The notes: generated by a model from the sequence alone, not told the origin. Positions 14,204-26,600 are shown, counted from the stretch's first letter. The stretch: 64,000 bases of DNA from Nicotiana tabacum (GCF_000715075.1 NC_134094.1:81235120-81299119), one strand, 5' to 3'. Translations and numbers: made by a program.

Positions 14204-14217
14204 TTCTCCCCCTCTTA
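14204..14217 (-). other. Polypurine tract next to LTR D
   Basis: The plus strand reads TTCTCCCCCTCTTA, the complement of a purine tract, immediately outside the LTR end CGTTACA. Equivalent tracts occur at 36636-36649, 54520-54533 and 57208-57221. Confidence 0.65.
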
Positions 14218-17200
14218 GGATGAGCCAACGTGATATATAAACTTATACATGTGACTTACGAGCCTATAAGGCCGACATGACCATTTGTACACTCAAAACA
14301 TAGGCTGACAAGGCCATACAAGCATCCATATACATGACATCTGTCTACAAGCCTCTAAGAGTACATAAATATCATAAAGGGCAGGACAGGGCCCCGCAAT
14401 ACCAATCAACACATGTACCAAAGCATACTAACTAAAAAGGCAACTCTGGAGCAAGTGGAGTAAACCAACACCTTCCGCTGAGCTGATAGCCTACTAGGAG
14501 GACCGTCAACTATCAGGACCTGCAGGCATGAAACATAGCGTCCCCAGGCAAAAGGATGCAATACGAATAAAGTACCGAGTATGTAAAGTAAGAAAACATA
14601 AATAAGAACAGTAATGTGAAGAGAGATAGAGAAGATACTACATGTAACATCTGAGTGCCTCTGAGGTCGATTGACATGAAATGCACGATATATATATATA
14701 TATATACTTTTAAAACATACACCTCTGTGGACATCATCATATCGTACCCAGCCGTAATAGGCTCGGTAAAAATGTACCCAGCCATCATAAGGCTAGGTAG
14801 AACCCAACTGATCAGCAGTTGCACAATAGGTGCCATATCTAGTCGACTATAGCGCGGCTCAGTAGAGTAAAATAGTTACATATATATAAAATATGCTGGA
14901 CTTATGGAATCATATTCTGAACCTTTCGGGGTGACGTGAAGTCGGTAGCTTTCGTATACGTTATTAGAGCTAACTCGTTATCATGAATCTTATAAGAATC
15001 AGGAAATACCAACAACATTTAATAGCATAAGAATAAGAGAAACTATCTTAAAACCAATCATTACATAAGAAGGGATAGAATGTAAGTACTGCTAGCTTCT
15101 AAGAGTGGAGTATCTTTGGAAGCTCATTCGTTTGCGTTAAGTACAATCAGAGTCATGCAAAAGAAGGAAAGGGATAGCCTCACATTCCTTGTATATACTG
15201 CCCAATCTCAATCTGTATAAGTGTCACCGATCCTTAGTCAACAATAAGAGAAATGATACTATCATTATCGTTTATGCGTCGTAACTATTATATATCGACC
15301 ACAACCTATTTTATGATAAAACAGGCAGCACCTCCCCTATTTATATGACTTACCACAAGTTAAAACAATCTACAAACAGCCCAAACAACATAAAAACAAT
15401 CATATTAAGCCTCCCAAGCACTCCAACAGTCAACAACATTACAAACAAGCCTTTCGATAGATATCTTACAAGTTCTAGCTTCAATGACTTAGCCGCAACT
15501 TAGATAAGCTTAAATACATAAAGAGTAAGAGTTTCCTTACCTTTAAATAGTTAGAACAACTACACTTTGAGATTACTTCACTACAAAGTATCCTTCGAAC
15601 GCATCCACAAGAATAATGAAGAGAAACTCGCAAGCACCTCGGGTTTTCTCGACACTAGAATCAATTTGAAATACTTGAAATCACTTAGGGTTGATATGAA
15701 ACCCTTGGGAGAGTGTTTTTAAAAAACTTAAACCACTTAAAACAATCCCCCCAACACAAGCTAGAAACTCTCCAAAATCAGCATCCACAAGAAGAATAAG
15801 AAACTAACTACCACCACGGGATTCCCGACACTTGATTTGTGTTGTTTGTCCTTTGTTTGGGTCTTAGATCATGAGATAACTTTTAGCAAAGGTTTTTAGG
15901 TATCTAGGATCTGGAGAGAGTGAAAAGGTATTATTGAAAATGATCTTTAGACGTCCCATATATATCATGATATCTCAACCGCCTAAGTGGGTCCGTAGGG
16001 AGCTGCTTTCGCAGTCTCGCAAAAATAGGAATATCTCTCTACTCTGACGTCTTTTCAGAAAACGGTTTAATGCGTTGGAAACTAGACTCGTATATCATTA
16101 ATTTGGTGGGTGGAAAATCCTATAATGCTAAATACATTGAGTGAAAAGCTCAGTAATATTAGACCTAAATTTTCAATTAAATTTATGAACGTAACTTGCG
16201 ATAACTTTTGTCTCATAACTCGCTGGACATCAAAACTTAACATACGACTATTATACGATTCAAATACCTCATAAAATCACCTTCTTATCATGTTAAGCAC
16301 CCAAGTATAACCCCATAAGACTTGGTAGAATCGTACCTAACCACGTAAAACTCGGTAAAACCCAACTGATCAGTGATTGCATAATAGGTGCTGTACCCGG
16401 CCGATTATAGCGCATTAGAGTAAAATAGATACATAGATATAATGCATGTGGGACTCATGGAATCACATTCTGAACCTTTAGAGGTGACGTAAAGTTGGTA
16501 ACTTCCATATACGTTATTAGATTTAACTCGTCATCATGAATCTTATAAGAATCAGGAAATACCAACAATATTTAATAACATTGCATAAGGGAAACAATGT
16601 AAGTACTGCTAGCTTCTATGAGTGAAGTATCTTTGAAAGCTCGTTTGTTTATGTTAAGTACAATTGAAGTCATGCAAACGAAATAAAGGTATAGCCTCAC
16701 ATACCAATATGTACTGCCCAACCTCAAGCTATACAAATGTCATGACTCCTTAGTCTATAATAAGAGAAATGATACTATCGTTATCGTTTAAACGTCGTAA
16801 CTATTATATATCGACCATAACCTATTTTACGATAAAACGGGAAGCACATACCCTATTTATATGACTTTCCACAAGTTACAAAAATCATCAAACATCCCAA
16901 ACAACATCAACAATAATCATGTTAAGCCTCCCAAACAATCCAACAATCAACAATATTACTAACAAGCCTTTCGATAGATATCTCACAAGTTCCAGCTTCA
17001 ATGACTTAGCCGCAACTTGGACAAGCTTAAATACATGTAGAGTAACAGGTTCCTTACCCTTAAACAAATAGAACAACTCCAATTTGAGATTACTTCACCA
17101 CGAAGTATCCTTCGAACGTAGCCACAAGAATAAGGAAGAGAAACTAGCAAGCACCTCGGGTTTTCTCGACACTAGAATCACTTTGAAATACTTAAATTAA

Positions 17201-17827
17201 CTTAGGGTTGATATGAAACCCTTGGGAGAGTACTTTAAGAACTTAAAACACTTAAATCAAGCCCCCACTCGAGTTTGAATCACACCAAAATCAGCAACCA
17301 CAAGAAGAACAAGAAACTCACTAGCACCACGAAATATCCGACACTTGATTTGTGTTGTTTGTCCTTTGTTTAGGTCTTGGATCATGATATAACTTTTATA
17401 GAAGGTTTGTAGGTGTATAGGGGAGGGAGTGAAAAAGAATGAGTGAAAACGAGATTTAGGCGTCATATATATATCAAGATATCTCAACTGCCTAAGTGTG
17501 TTCCATAGGGAGCTGCTTGTGCGGTCTCGCAAAAATGAGAATATTTCCCTAGATACTCCGATATTGTATCGACAAACGGTTTAATGCATTGGAAACTAGA
17601 CTCATAGATCTTCAATTTGGTAGGTGGATCACCCCATAATTCTAAGTACACTGAGTGAGAAGCTCAGTAACATTAGACCCAAACTTTCAATAAAATTATG
17701 AACGTAACTTGTGACAACTTCTGTCTCATAACTTGCTTGATACTACTATTATACGATTCAAATACCTCATAACATCACATTATTATCATGTTAAGCACCC
17801 AAGTCTAACCCCAAAAGTACGGGTTAT
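14218..17827 (-). mobile_element. LTR-like noncoding block with ~1.5 kb tandem duplication (LTR E)
   Basis: No coding domain. Sequence around 14550-14660 (AATACGAATAAAGTACCGAG) is, as I recall, typical of the R/U5 part of Solanaceae Gypsy LTRs. Two tandem units follow, roughly 14740-16310 and 16320-17820. It continues past an inserted solo LTR at 20511. Its boundaries as an element are uncertain because neither a clean TG start nor a CA end is visible. Confidence 0.5.
14740..17820 (-). repeat. Tandem duplication, two ~1.5 kb units
   Basis: AACCCAACTGATCAG occurs at 14811 and 16359 (offset 1548), and TGTTAAGCACCCAAGT at 16291 and 17789 (offset 1498). Between these the units are collinear, including the TTATAAGAATCAGGAAATAC and CTAGCTTCTA segments and the GGGTTTTCTCGACAC stretch. 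The units have diverged by point changes and small indels, so the duplication is old. Confidence 0.85.
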
Positions 17828-18374
17828 TATAACGATCCGACCGATTATTTCGAGAGTTATAGCCCTGTTTCTCCCATTTCTGCTTCTTTTGTGCTTTACA
17901 GCTGTATTATGTCTTACTGGGTTGGTTGGTTCGGGTCCGGAGTGGTTTTGGAGTGAATTGAGACACTTAGCTCTTAATTGGAAGCTTAAGTTAGAAAAGT
18001 CGACCGGATGTCAAATTGTGGAAAAACAACCTCGGATTTGAATTTTTATGATTCCGTTAGCTCCGTTAGGTGATTTTGGACTTAGGAGCGTGTTCGAAAT
18101 GTGATTTGGAGGTCCGTAGTAGAATTAAGCTTGAATTGACAAAAGTTGAAATTTTGGCCGGCAGTGGAAATTTTGATATCGGGGCCGTATTGGATTTCTG
18201 GAAGTTGGAATAGGTTTGTGGTATCATTTTTGACTTGTGTGTAAAATTTGAGGTCAATCGAACATGATTTGGTAGGTTTCGGCATCGTTTGTGGAATTTG
18301 AAAGTTTAAAAGTTCTTTAGGCTTGAATGCGGGTGTAATTGATGGGAGTTGAGGAATTGCAGGAGTTTTTTAGG

Positions 18375-18535
18375 TGCGAGTTTGGACCGCAGATGCAATG
18401 TAGTTTTCGCACCCGCGAAGAGCGCATATGCGATCACTTGATTGCAGGAGTGGAGGCAGTGTGTAGGGAGTTTTCCGCAGAAACGGGGCTTTGCCCGCAG
18501 ATACGGAAATGGAGCTGCAGGTGTGAGAAGTCTGG
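18375..18535 (+). promoter_or_regulatory. CpG palindrome box in solo LTR 17828
   Basis: Short CCGCAGATGCAA, GCACCCGCGAAG and GCATATGCGATC words concentrated about 550-700 bp from the LTR start. The box is immediately followed by the clearest TATA box in the window. Confidence 0.55.
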
Positions 18536-18543
18536 GTAGAACC

Positions 18544-18552
18544 TATAAATAG
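18544..18552 (+). promoter_or_regulatory. TATA box of solo LTR 17828
   Basis: TATAAATAG lies about 10 bp downstream of the CpG box and 94 bp upstream of a GTAAGT site (18638-18643). If used, transcription would start near 18575-18585, making U3 about 750 bp and the rest of the LTR R plus U5. Confidence 0.6.
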
Positions 18553-19518
18553 ACCACTTCGAGATTTTTCACCATTTTCATCATTTTTGAGCTCGGATTT
18601 TGGGGATTTTGAGAGAGATTTCGGAGTAATCACCGAGGTAAGTTCCTTGTGCCTATTTATCTTCAATAATGGTGTTTCCCTACTGATTTTTCACCTAGTT
18701 GGTGAGTGTTTGAGGTGAGATTTCGGAGATTAGGGCTTGGGAATTGGAGAGTAAATTTTGGGGTTTTGGAGGGGCAATTGAGGTCGAATTTTGATAAATT
18801 TGGTATGGTTAGACTCGTGAGTGAATGAGCTTTCGGGTTTTTTGACTTTCGTTGGGTTTCGAGACATGGGCCCGGGGGGCCTGGTTGAGCCGATTTTGGA
18901 TTTTGGACTATATTTTAGTAGTTTTCTTGTGGAATTAATCCTTTTAGCCATTATTGATTATCTCGTATTGTTTGTGACTAGATTCGGGGTATTTGGAGGC
19001 CGATTCGAGAGGAAAAGGCATTTTGGAGTAGGATTTCTGCGCGGTTGAGGTAAGTAACAGTCTTAAATCTGGTTTTGAGGATATGAAACCCCGAGAATTC
19101 GTATGATGTGAATATTTGGAGGTGACGCACATGCTAGGTGACGGGCGTGCGAGCGTGCACCGTGAGGGATTGTGACTTGGTTCGTCCCGTGAGACTGTAA
19201 AGTTGAGTAGCTATTGTTATTACTTGTTTTTCCTTGTCTTTGAGCAATTGACTGCCTTTCATGTTAGAAACTATACTTAGGCCATATGATCTCACTGTTG
19301 GGATCCGCAACGATCGTATACTTGTTAAATTGACTGCTAATTGATGTCTTGTACTCAGTCACAGTCTTACTTGTGTGTTATATCTCTGTTCCCTCTCATT
19401 TCTTGTTGATACTTGTTGTATTCTGTATTGGGCTAATTATTATGATAATTTGTGAGCCCGAGGGGCTGGAGAGGTTAGTGACTGAGATAGGGCCTGAGTG
19501 CCGAGCTGCGAGCTGTGA

Positions 19519-19558
19519 GGTATATGGATCGGGTTGCATGCCGCAACAAGCCTTCAGA

Positions 19559-19638
<80 letters not shown>

Positions 19639-19725
19639 GGATAGGGTTGCACGCCGCAATAATATTGGATCGGGTTGCACGCCGCAACAATATTGGATCG
19701 GGCTGCGCACCACAACAATATAGCG
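19519..19725 (+). repeat. GATCGGGTTGCACGCCGCAACA array with embedded TA microsatellite
   Basis: Four units of the form GATCGGGTTGCACGCCGCAA occur near 19527, 19640, 19668 and 19696. A (TA)n tract of about 76 bp at 19561-19636 sits between the first and second units. It generates spurious IYIYIY-type ORFs on both strands. Confidence 0.85.
19561..19636. repeat. (AT)n microsatellite, 76 bp
   Basis: Uninterrupted AT dinucleotides within the U3 hairpin-unit array of the solo LTR. Confidence 0.97.
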
Positions 19726-20505
19726 CTTAGACTGAAGGAGCCCCTCCGGAGTCTGTGCACCCCTAGTGAGCGCAGGTACCTATTGAGAGTGTGTATTGAG
19801 GGCTGAGAGCCGAGAGTATGAGCTGTTGAGATGAGTTGAGTGACTGTTGCCTTGAGAGACTGAACTTGCTTTTATCTATTGTTGCACTTAGTTGTTATCT
19901 GTTGTTTTTGTGAAATTTCTGGAAGATTCATATCTATTTTACTTGAGCTCGAAAACTGATTTGACTTATACCATCGGATTTGATAGCATGTTCACCCTTT
20001 ACTGAAAACTTTTGAAATGATCTGTATTTTTTATAATTCATCACTGCTTCTCAGTTCCTTATTTAATTCTGTTACTTGCTGAGTTGGTTGTACTCATGCT
20101 ACACCCTGCACTTCATGTGCAGATCCAGTTGTGTACGGTTCTGGCGGTCGCTGAGTTCGTACGCGGACTGATTATCGGAGACTTACGAGGTAGCTGCCGG
20201 CATCCACAGTCCTTGTTTTTCCTTTCTTATTATCTTTTCTCTCTTGTATTGGCATTTGGCACAGACTGTAGTAGACTCTGTTTTCTAGATTGGTTGTTAG
20301 ATGCTCATGACTTAGTGACACCCCGATGTCGGGCTATCATTCCGCACTTGTGTTTTGGGTTTTTACCCCATTATTATGTAAACCTTCAATTAGTTTAATT
20401 GCTTTAGCTCACTTCTGTTATATATTGAAAGTATATTGAGAATGTAGGCTTGCCTAGTTCCACGATAGGTGGCATCACGACTGATTAGGTATTTGGGTCG
20501 TGACA

Positions 20506-21638
20506 GTTATAATATTTCCAACTTTCCATCTTTTGACAAAACTTATTTTCTTCGATTCGTTTAACTTTTAAATCTTCCAACCCTCATGATACTTCCTTAA
20601 AACTTGTTTTAACCCATCGTTATCTTTTTAAAGGCCCTTTAACTCTCTGGCTCATATTAATTCCCTTAAGATGAATCATGAAAGTACGGATGTAACAATA
20701 ATTTCATTTCTACGGGTAGAAACTTAAGTTGTTACTTTGTGTTCTATAAATTACAACTTCGCCTTTCATTTTTTTTCTTTCCATAATGATGGTTTTTAGA
20801 CGTTCATTTTGTTGTTTACATAGATAGCTATAATAGTTTGTATATGTATGTAGATACGAACTAAGAATTATATGTCAGTTGATGAATTAGTTATAGTGAT
20901 CAGAAGTTATACGTGTATACTTTATATTTACTTAGTTTTAGTGTACGTGCAACGTATGTATATGCTGCGTCAATTAATAAATTGACCTATATACAAGAAA
21001 GGTGAATTATTGAGAAATAACCATTTATATCAAAATAAATAATGCAACATTTGTTAAAGAAAATAATTTATATAAGATAATTAAAATCTTAACTGATTTT
21101 AAAGTTCTAAATATTAAAACTTCCGACATGCTTCAAATAAATATATTTTCGATAAATAAAATTTTAGTTGATTTTAACCTCCTATATAAGTAAATATTAG
21201 AAACATTAACACATAAAATGGTTATAGTAATGAAATAATTTAATAAAATATAATTTAACAACCAAGCAAATAGTTTCATATGAAAAGGAAAATAAAGAAG
21301 CAAAATTGGTCTTGTACGCTAAACTACAAGGAACACAAAAATCAGATTCCTTGTATGAAAAATAAACTTATCTTTTACTTGTTTATGTCTTTGATCACGC
21401 CCGACTACGCCTTATCAAAAGGATTAAATGATCGCTGCAAATATATCCGGTCTAAGAGTCCGGAGTGAAATCCCACGGAGAACTAAGGTTTAGTTACAAA
21501 TGTTTACTATCACTAAGAATATAAGCTCGAACAATTCCTAAGTTATAAATATTAAGATTCTTTTTTCTAACTAATTAACTAACAAATTAAACTAGTAAAT
21601 TAATAACTAGAGATACTAAGGGTTGGAGACAAGATTAA
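20506..21638. other. LTR E continuation and unassigned AT-rich sequence
   Basis: From 20511 to about 20700 the sequence continues the LTR-like block interrupted at 17827. From about 20700 to 21638 it is AT-rich with no coding domain, LTR end or clear repeat. The stretch 21388-21480 (CGCCCGACTACGCCTTATC and onwards) resembles a repeated element I cannot name. No gene is supported. Confidence 0.45.
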
Positions 21639-22138
21639 TTCCACGACCCGGAATTTTCAACCTAGGGGCCGTAGTGGCGCCTAACATCCACTTGCTAGGC
21701 AAGCCGACGTGAATAAAATAATTAACCAATTTTTTTAACAGTTAAAAAAAAGATTTTATATTTAACGAGAAATAAACTCCGAATTTAACACAGTGTGAAT
21801 ATAAGCAACGCGATAGTTACTACTCTAAGAAATTTGGAGTCACAAGTACATGAGCTACTAGAATATTACATACACGGTCTAAAACAAATACAACTGTTTG
21901 AAGCTAGATAAACAGTAGGACAGATAAAGAAGGGGACTTCAGGGCTGCGGACGTCATGCAGCTGTACCTCAAGTCTCCTGAAGGTAGCTAGGTCCGAGCA
22001 GAATGCCTTTAAAGCTGCTAATCAGCACCAGTATCTGCACAAAAAGTGCAGAAATATAGCATGAGTACAACCGACCCAATATACTCCGTAAGTATCGAGC
22101 CTAACCTCGACGAGATAGTGATGAGGCTATGACAGAGA

Positions 22139-22141
<3 letters not shown>

Positions 22142-22222
<81 letters not shown>
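22142..22222. repeat. (TA)n microsatellite, ~81 bp
   Basis: Uninterrupted TA dinucleotides inside LTR X. It is the second long TA tract in a different LTR of this window. Confidence 0.97.
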
Positions 22223-22224
<2 letters not shown>

Positions 22225-22385
22225 GACAGATAGAACCATAAAATATTAAATGGGAGGGGACATGCGAAGGGGAGATATCTTAAAAACAATAAGTATGAAA
22301 TCACCTAATGACATCTTCCGAAATAAGTGACAATATAACCAAGTAAATCACCAATCCGGAAATCAATTAAAGCAATGAAATGAAG

Positions 22386-22600
22386 ATGGCACGACATCAC
22401 CCTTTGTGCTTTTACTCTCGTCATCACCATGTAATATCATAAATAAAATGGCACCGTATCACCCTTCGTGCTTCTACTCACCGGCACGACATCACCCTTG
22501 GTGCTTTTACTCTCAAATCTCTCAATATATGATAATGAATACAAATAAGGTATGACAATACCCTTCGTGCTTTTCTCTCTTCCTCACCAAGCAATGATAC
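22386..22600 (-). repeat. U3 array of GGCACGACATCACCCTTCGTGC units
   Basis: About four copies of GGCACGACATCACCCTTCG followed by TGCTTTTACTCTC, separated by 40-75 bp. GCACG and CGTGC can pair as a hairpin stem. The same array occurs in the opposite orientation in the LTR at 61010 (62883-63205). Confidence 0.85.
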
Positions 22601-23865
22601 AATTCCAAATAATAAAAGCAAGGCAGAAAATAATTTCATTTCAATTATGGTGCCATGATGTCAAACTCAACTTTTAAAATATTCTACATCTTTGAAATAA
22701 ACAATAAATATGAAATGAATCATTAAAAGAAGTAAAAATCTAAACTAAGTATGGAAAACATAATCAATGAAACAATATAATACAAAGGAATAATTTTTAC
22801 CCGCATGCTTTAACACAATGACAACACATATATACTCGTCATCTTACATATACGTTGTCCCCACATATAAAGCATGTAGCAAATAGACCAACAAGTCCTA
22901 ATCCCTCAAGTCAAGGTTAACCACAATACTTACCTTACTCTGCAACCAAATCAATGCTCAACCTCGCCTTTCCCTCTAGAATCAGCCTCCAAACCAATCA
23001 AATCTAACCAAATATAGTTGAAATAATTCAAAATAGGCTTTAGAAACTGTAATTACCCGACTTGTCATTTTAAGAATTTACGTTCTGTTTGGTGGCTTAA
23101 GGTCTCGAGTAGCTTTGAAATGTGTAGTATGACTTGTGAGGATGTGACCGGTAAGTTTAAGAAGGAATGCATTGATTTTCTGATTCCTTCTTTCCGCTCT
23201 TCGCTTAGCTACACCGGCTTACACCCCAAACCGACACAGGTGAACAAGTAGAGCTCTAGGATCCAATTTCTCATGAGAGGTCCCGGTCAAGTTTGGTTTT
23301 CGGATGATTTAGGATTTAATTGAAAGAACAATTCTTATTTTGGAAGCTTAAGTTAAAATAATTGACCGGATGGTGAATTATGTGTAAACGACCCCGAAAT
23401 AGAGTTTTGATGATTCCAATAGCTCCGTATAGTGATTTTGAACTTAGGAGCATGTCCGAAAAAGTTTTTGGAAGTACGTAGTGAAATTTTGCTTGAAATG
23501 ACAAAAGTTGAATTTTTGGAAAGTTTGACCGGAAAGTTGACTTTTTGATATCAGAGTCAGAATTTAGTTCTGAAATTTTTTTTAGATCCGTTATGTCATT
23601 TATGACTTGTGTGCAAAATTTGAGGTCAATCGAAATTGATTTGATAGGTTTCGGTATCGAATGTAGAAGTTTGAAATTCTTAAGTTCCTTAAGCTAGAAT
23701 TGGGGTATGATTCGTGGTTTTAGCGTTGTTTTATGTGATTTGAGGTTTCAACTAAATTCGTATGATATTTTAGAACTTGTTGGTGTATTGGGTTGAGGTC
23801 CCGAGGGCCTCGGGTGAGTTTCAGAGTGGTTTCAAATCATTTTGAACTGCTATTTTCTTTTTGCA

Positions 23866-24275
23866 GCAATGTGCGAAATTTCTGATACGCAGAGCTGAAT
23901 TTGAAAGCTTATATCTCAAAATCTATAAGGAATCTGGAAATTATCAAATATGAAATTGTAGCTCTTTGATTCTAGGTTCCATAATGATAAACCATTCATC
24001 ATTCGGACATTTGTACAAAAAGTTATGATTGATTGACTGAAGCTGGTACTGCAGATTTTTGGCTACGGCAGTGTGCATCGCCAGAAATTTCTATTGCACA
24101 GGGCTAACTTTGGGAGCTTATATCTCGCAATCTATAAGGAGTTGGGCGATAAGAAAAACATGAAAGTTGTAGCCCTTTGTATCTAGTTTGTAGAAATTTA
24201 TATCGTTTGGCAGATGGAGTTGAGTACAAGATGTTATGGCTGATACACTATAGGCTGTCGGGGAAGAGTTTTGGA
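23866..24275 (+). repeat. ~209 bp tandem duplication at the CpG-box position
   Basis: GCTTATATCTC followed by a CTATAAGGA stretch occurs at 23907 and at 24116. The flanking TGTGCGAAATTTCTG- and TGTGCATCGCCAGAAATTTCT-type starts and the GTAGCTCTTTG/GTAGCCCTTTG middles also align. It lies where the other LTRs carry the CpG box, about 820-1220 bp from the LTR start. Confidence 0.75.
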
Positions 24276-25699
24276 AGCGTTTGATATTTTCAGCATAAAC
24301 ATGTAATGATCCAAATGTCCATTTTTTTGTTCTAGAGATCAAAATTCGATTTTGAGACTTTCGAGATTTTAATAATGAATTATATGAGTGATCTGGAAAG
24401 TTTGGTCTAATTTCATCAAGTCGCGATTGAGTTTTGAGCGCGAAACATGAGTTAATTGTTTAACGAGCAAAATTGGTATCATATTAAGCAAATGAGCTCC
24501 GAATTGAGTTTTGATTGAATGACTAAGTTCATATTATTATTTGTGACTCATAGGAACAAGAATCGTCGAATTCCGAGTTCGTATGATGGGATTAGCGCCT
24601 TTTTGGTAAAAACAATAACTGATGGTGCAAGCAAGTTCTGGTGTGGACCTTTAGTGACGAAAAATGGATTTTTAGTGACGGATGGTAGAAACTTAAGGAC
24701 CAAAAATGGTCATTTCCTTTATTTCGTTATGGAATTTTGGAGCACGATTCTTGGACGATTTTGGGGATTTTTCACGACTTTGACTTGGGTAAGTGTCCTA
24801 TATCCAAAAGTGATTATATTTCATAAATCCATGGTTATATTAATCGTTTATTTCGGACTTAAATGGAAGAAATCAAGATTTTTGCAAAACTTTTCAAGAA
24901 CGAAAATTTTAGATTTGGAAGTCGAGTTGTTATCGGAATTTGATAAAATTGATATGGGTAGACTCGTAATTGAATGGGTTGTCAAATTTTGTAAGTTTCA
25001 TCAGATTTCGTGATGTGGGCCCCACGAGCAATTTTTGAGTTAAATTTCGGATTTTACCCCTTGAAAAAAAGTAAGTATCTTGCCTAATCTTGAGTGGAAA
25101 ACATTACCCCTTAGGCATCGAGTCTTATGTGCCATTTGTGAAATGTGAAAAGTCATGTACGTAAGGTGACGAGTATGTACTCAGGCTTATATGTGCAAAT
25201 TTTATTGGGTTAAAGTCTTAGGCATTATTGTGTAGTAAATTGGATAATTGTTGGCATTTATTAAATCATTTATTTGCCTTGCCTAAATCCTTGTTTGTTG
25301 AATTTGTTTTTATATGATAATTTGATGTGATTGTTACTTGAATATTTATGTAAATTTCGTGAGTTTGTTGATTTGATATTTCCTGGAAATAATTATATTA
25401 TGAATTTTCCATCTGCAAATAATTAATGAACTAAGCTTTAACTGGGGCGTTAATATAGTTATCAAGAATTTGGATTAATGAAGGCGTTGTCCTATACTGA
25501 GTATTTTCTATTTCTGTTGATTATTTTTGAGGTTTTATATAACTTGTGTGGAGTCTTGGGCTATGTTTGAGAAATTTATTGATTTTACTATATCATTGGA
25601 ATTGGTTGTGGTTGTTGGGCAAAGTGTGATAGGAATTGATTGAGTTGTGTTGTCGTGATAATATTCAGTGTAAATTATTGTGTAATTTGAGTTATTATT

Positions 25700-25950
25700 A
25701 TGAGGATATAAGGGTGGCATTTCACTATTGATATTATGTGGGTATAAGGGTAGCATTTCACTATAATTATGTGTGTTGGGATATTGTCTGGGCGGAGTGA
25801 TAAGGGTGGCTATTATATGGAGCGATAAGGGTGGCTATAGGAGCGATAAGGGTGACTATTGATATTGTGAGGGCGGAGGGATAAGGAAGGCTATTATAGG
25901 AGTGATAAGGGTGGCTATAAGAGAGATATGGGTGGCTATTGTCAGGGATG
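25700..25950 (+). repeat. ATAAGGGTGGC tandem array
   Basis: About eight to nine degenerate copies of GAGCGATAAGGGTGGCTATT with irregular spacers. It is related to the GCGAGACAAGGTGGG units at 44170-44335 and the GCGAGATAAGGGG units at 42400-42490, so it is the same U3 module in different states. Confidence 0.8.
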
Positions 25951-26129
25951 ATATGTGATGATGTGGAGTTATTGCGTTGGTAATTTTTATGTAATGTTGT
26001 GATTTTCCTTATGTTTATTTTTATAGCTATTGCAATTTGTCTTGTTGTTTCGGTAAACTTGATAATAGTCTGATCTATGTTGAAATTGGAAGCCTGTGAC
26101 TATTGCCATGCGGATTATGAAATGAAATG

Positions 26130-26295
26130 TGGGCACGAGGTGCCGTGAGTAAATAATGATGATATTGGCACGTGAATTGTCCATGCAGTTGTGATATGAA
26201 ATATGGGCACGAGGTGCCGTGGTTAAATGAGGATGATATTGACACGTGAGTTGTCCATGCGGTTGTGATAGAGAAATTGGCACGAGGTGCCGTGG
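26130..26295 (+). repeat. GGCACGAGGTGCCGTG hairpin units, three copies
   Basis: GGCACGAGGTGCC occurs at 26132-26144, 26206-26218 and 26279-26291, spaced about 74 bp. GGCAC and GTGCC form a perfect stem. Related GGCACCTTGTGCC occurs in reverse orientation near 56898 and 60664. Confidence 0.85.
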
Positions 26296-26345
26296 AAATA
26301 TGAAAGTGGGCTGAGACCCGTATTTTATGATTTTGAAATGAGGTG

Positions 26346-26600
26346 TCACAGGGTGACTTTTATTTGAAAGATATTTATTTGAAGGAATTATATTTGAAAG
26401 AGATTTATTTGAAGGAATTATATTTGAAAGAGATTTATTTGAAGGAATTATATTTGAAAGATATTTATTTGAAAAGATTATATTTGAAAGATATTTATTT
26501 GAAGGGAGTATATCTGAAATATATTTATTGAAAAGCATTATATTCTGAAGATTATTATTTGAGAAGCATATAGGTGAAATATTTATATTTGAAGGACTTG
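26346..26600 (+). repeat. 30 bp tandem array (ATTTGAAAGAGATTTATTTG)
   Basis: About eight copies of a 30 bp unit made of two related 15 bp halves (ATTTGAAAGAGATTT and ATTTGAAGGAATTAT). It is open in one frame and would encode LYLKEIYLKE-type repeats, but it is inside an LTR and is not credible as a gene. Confidence 0.9.

Larger units (their letters stand above)
17828..20505 (+). mobile_element. Solo LTR with target duplication GTTAT (2.68 kb)
   Basis: Starts TATAACGATCCGACC (the expected TG has become TA) and ends GGGTCGTGACA at 20505. GTTAT occurs directly on both sides, at 17823-17827 and 20506-20510. No primer-binding site follows the 3' end; instead the interrupted LTR-like sequence resumes. 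It contains a CpG box (18375-18535), a TATA box (18544-18552), GTAAGT donor-like sites at 18638 and 19050, a GGTGACG block at 19121, a TA microsatellite within a hairpin-unit array, and the CTGCAC/GTGCAG hairpin at 20106-20122. The likely origin is LTR-LTR recombination. Confidence 0.88.
21639..23047 (-). mobile_element. Minus LTR (LTR X), first part
   Basis: Begins with a degenerate TTCCACGACCCGG, followed by GTAGTGGCGCCTAACATCC and GCTAGGCAAGCC, the U5 signature shared in reverse with the LTRs at 29540 and 61010. It carries the TCTGCAC-AAAAA-GTGCAGA hairpin at 22034-22052, a TA microsatellite and a hairpin-unit array. It is interrupted at 23047 by a solo LTR and resumes at 27189. No primer-binding site is next to 21639, so it is probably itself a solo LTR. 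Confidence 0.75.

Noticed and set aside
19349..19760. Several IYIYIY-type ORFs on both strands
   Set aside because: They only translate the TA microsatellite and neighbouring hairpin units of a solo LTR.
20084..20398. 104-codon ORF with hydrophobic stretches
   Set aside because: Spans the conserved hairpin and LTR end of a solo LTR; not coding in other copies.
22386..22600. CRISPR-like spaced repeats here and at 31549-31752 and 62883-63205
   Set aside because: Units are degenerate, spacing is irregular, spacers are related to each other, no cas genes exist, and the context is a plant LTR.
24519..25013. 164-codon plus-strand ORF
   Set aside because: It lies wholly within the solo LTR 23048-27188, spans a donor-like GTAAGT, and has no recognisable domain.
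25987..26538. Minus-strand 183-codon ORF with SNIIPSNKSL repeats and plus-strand YLKEIYLKEL ORF
   Set aside because: Both read through the 30 bp tandem array inside a solo LTR; there is no start context or domain.
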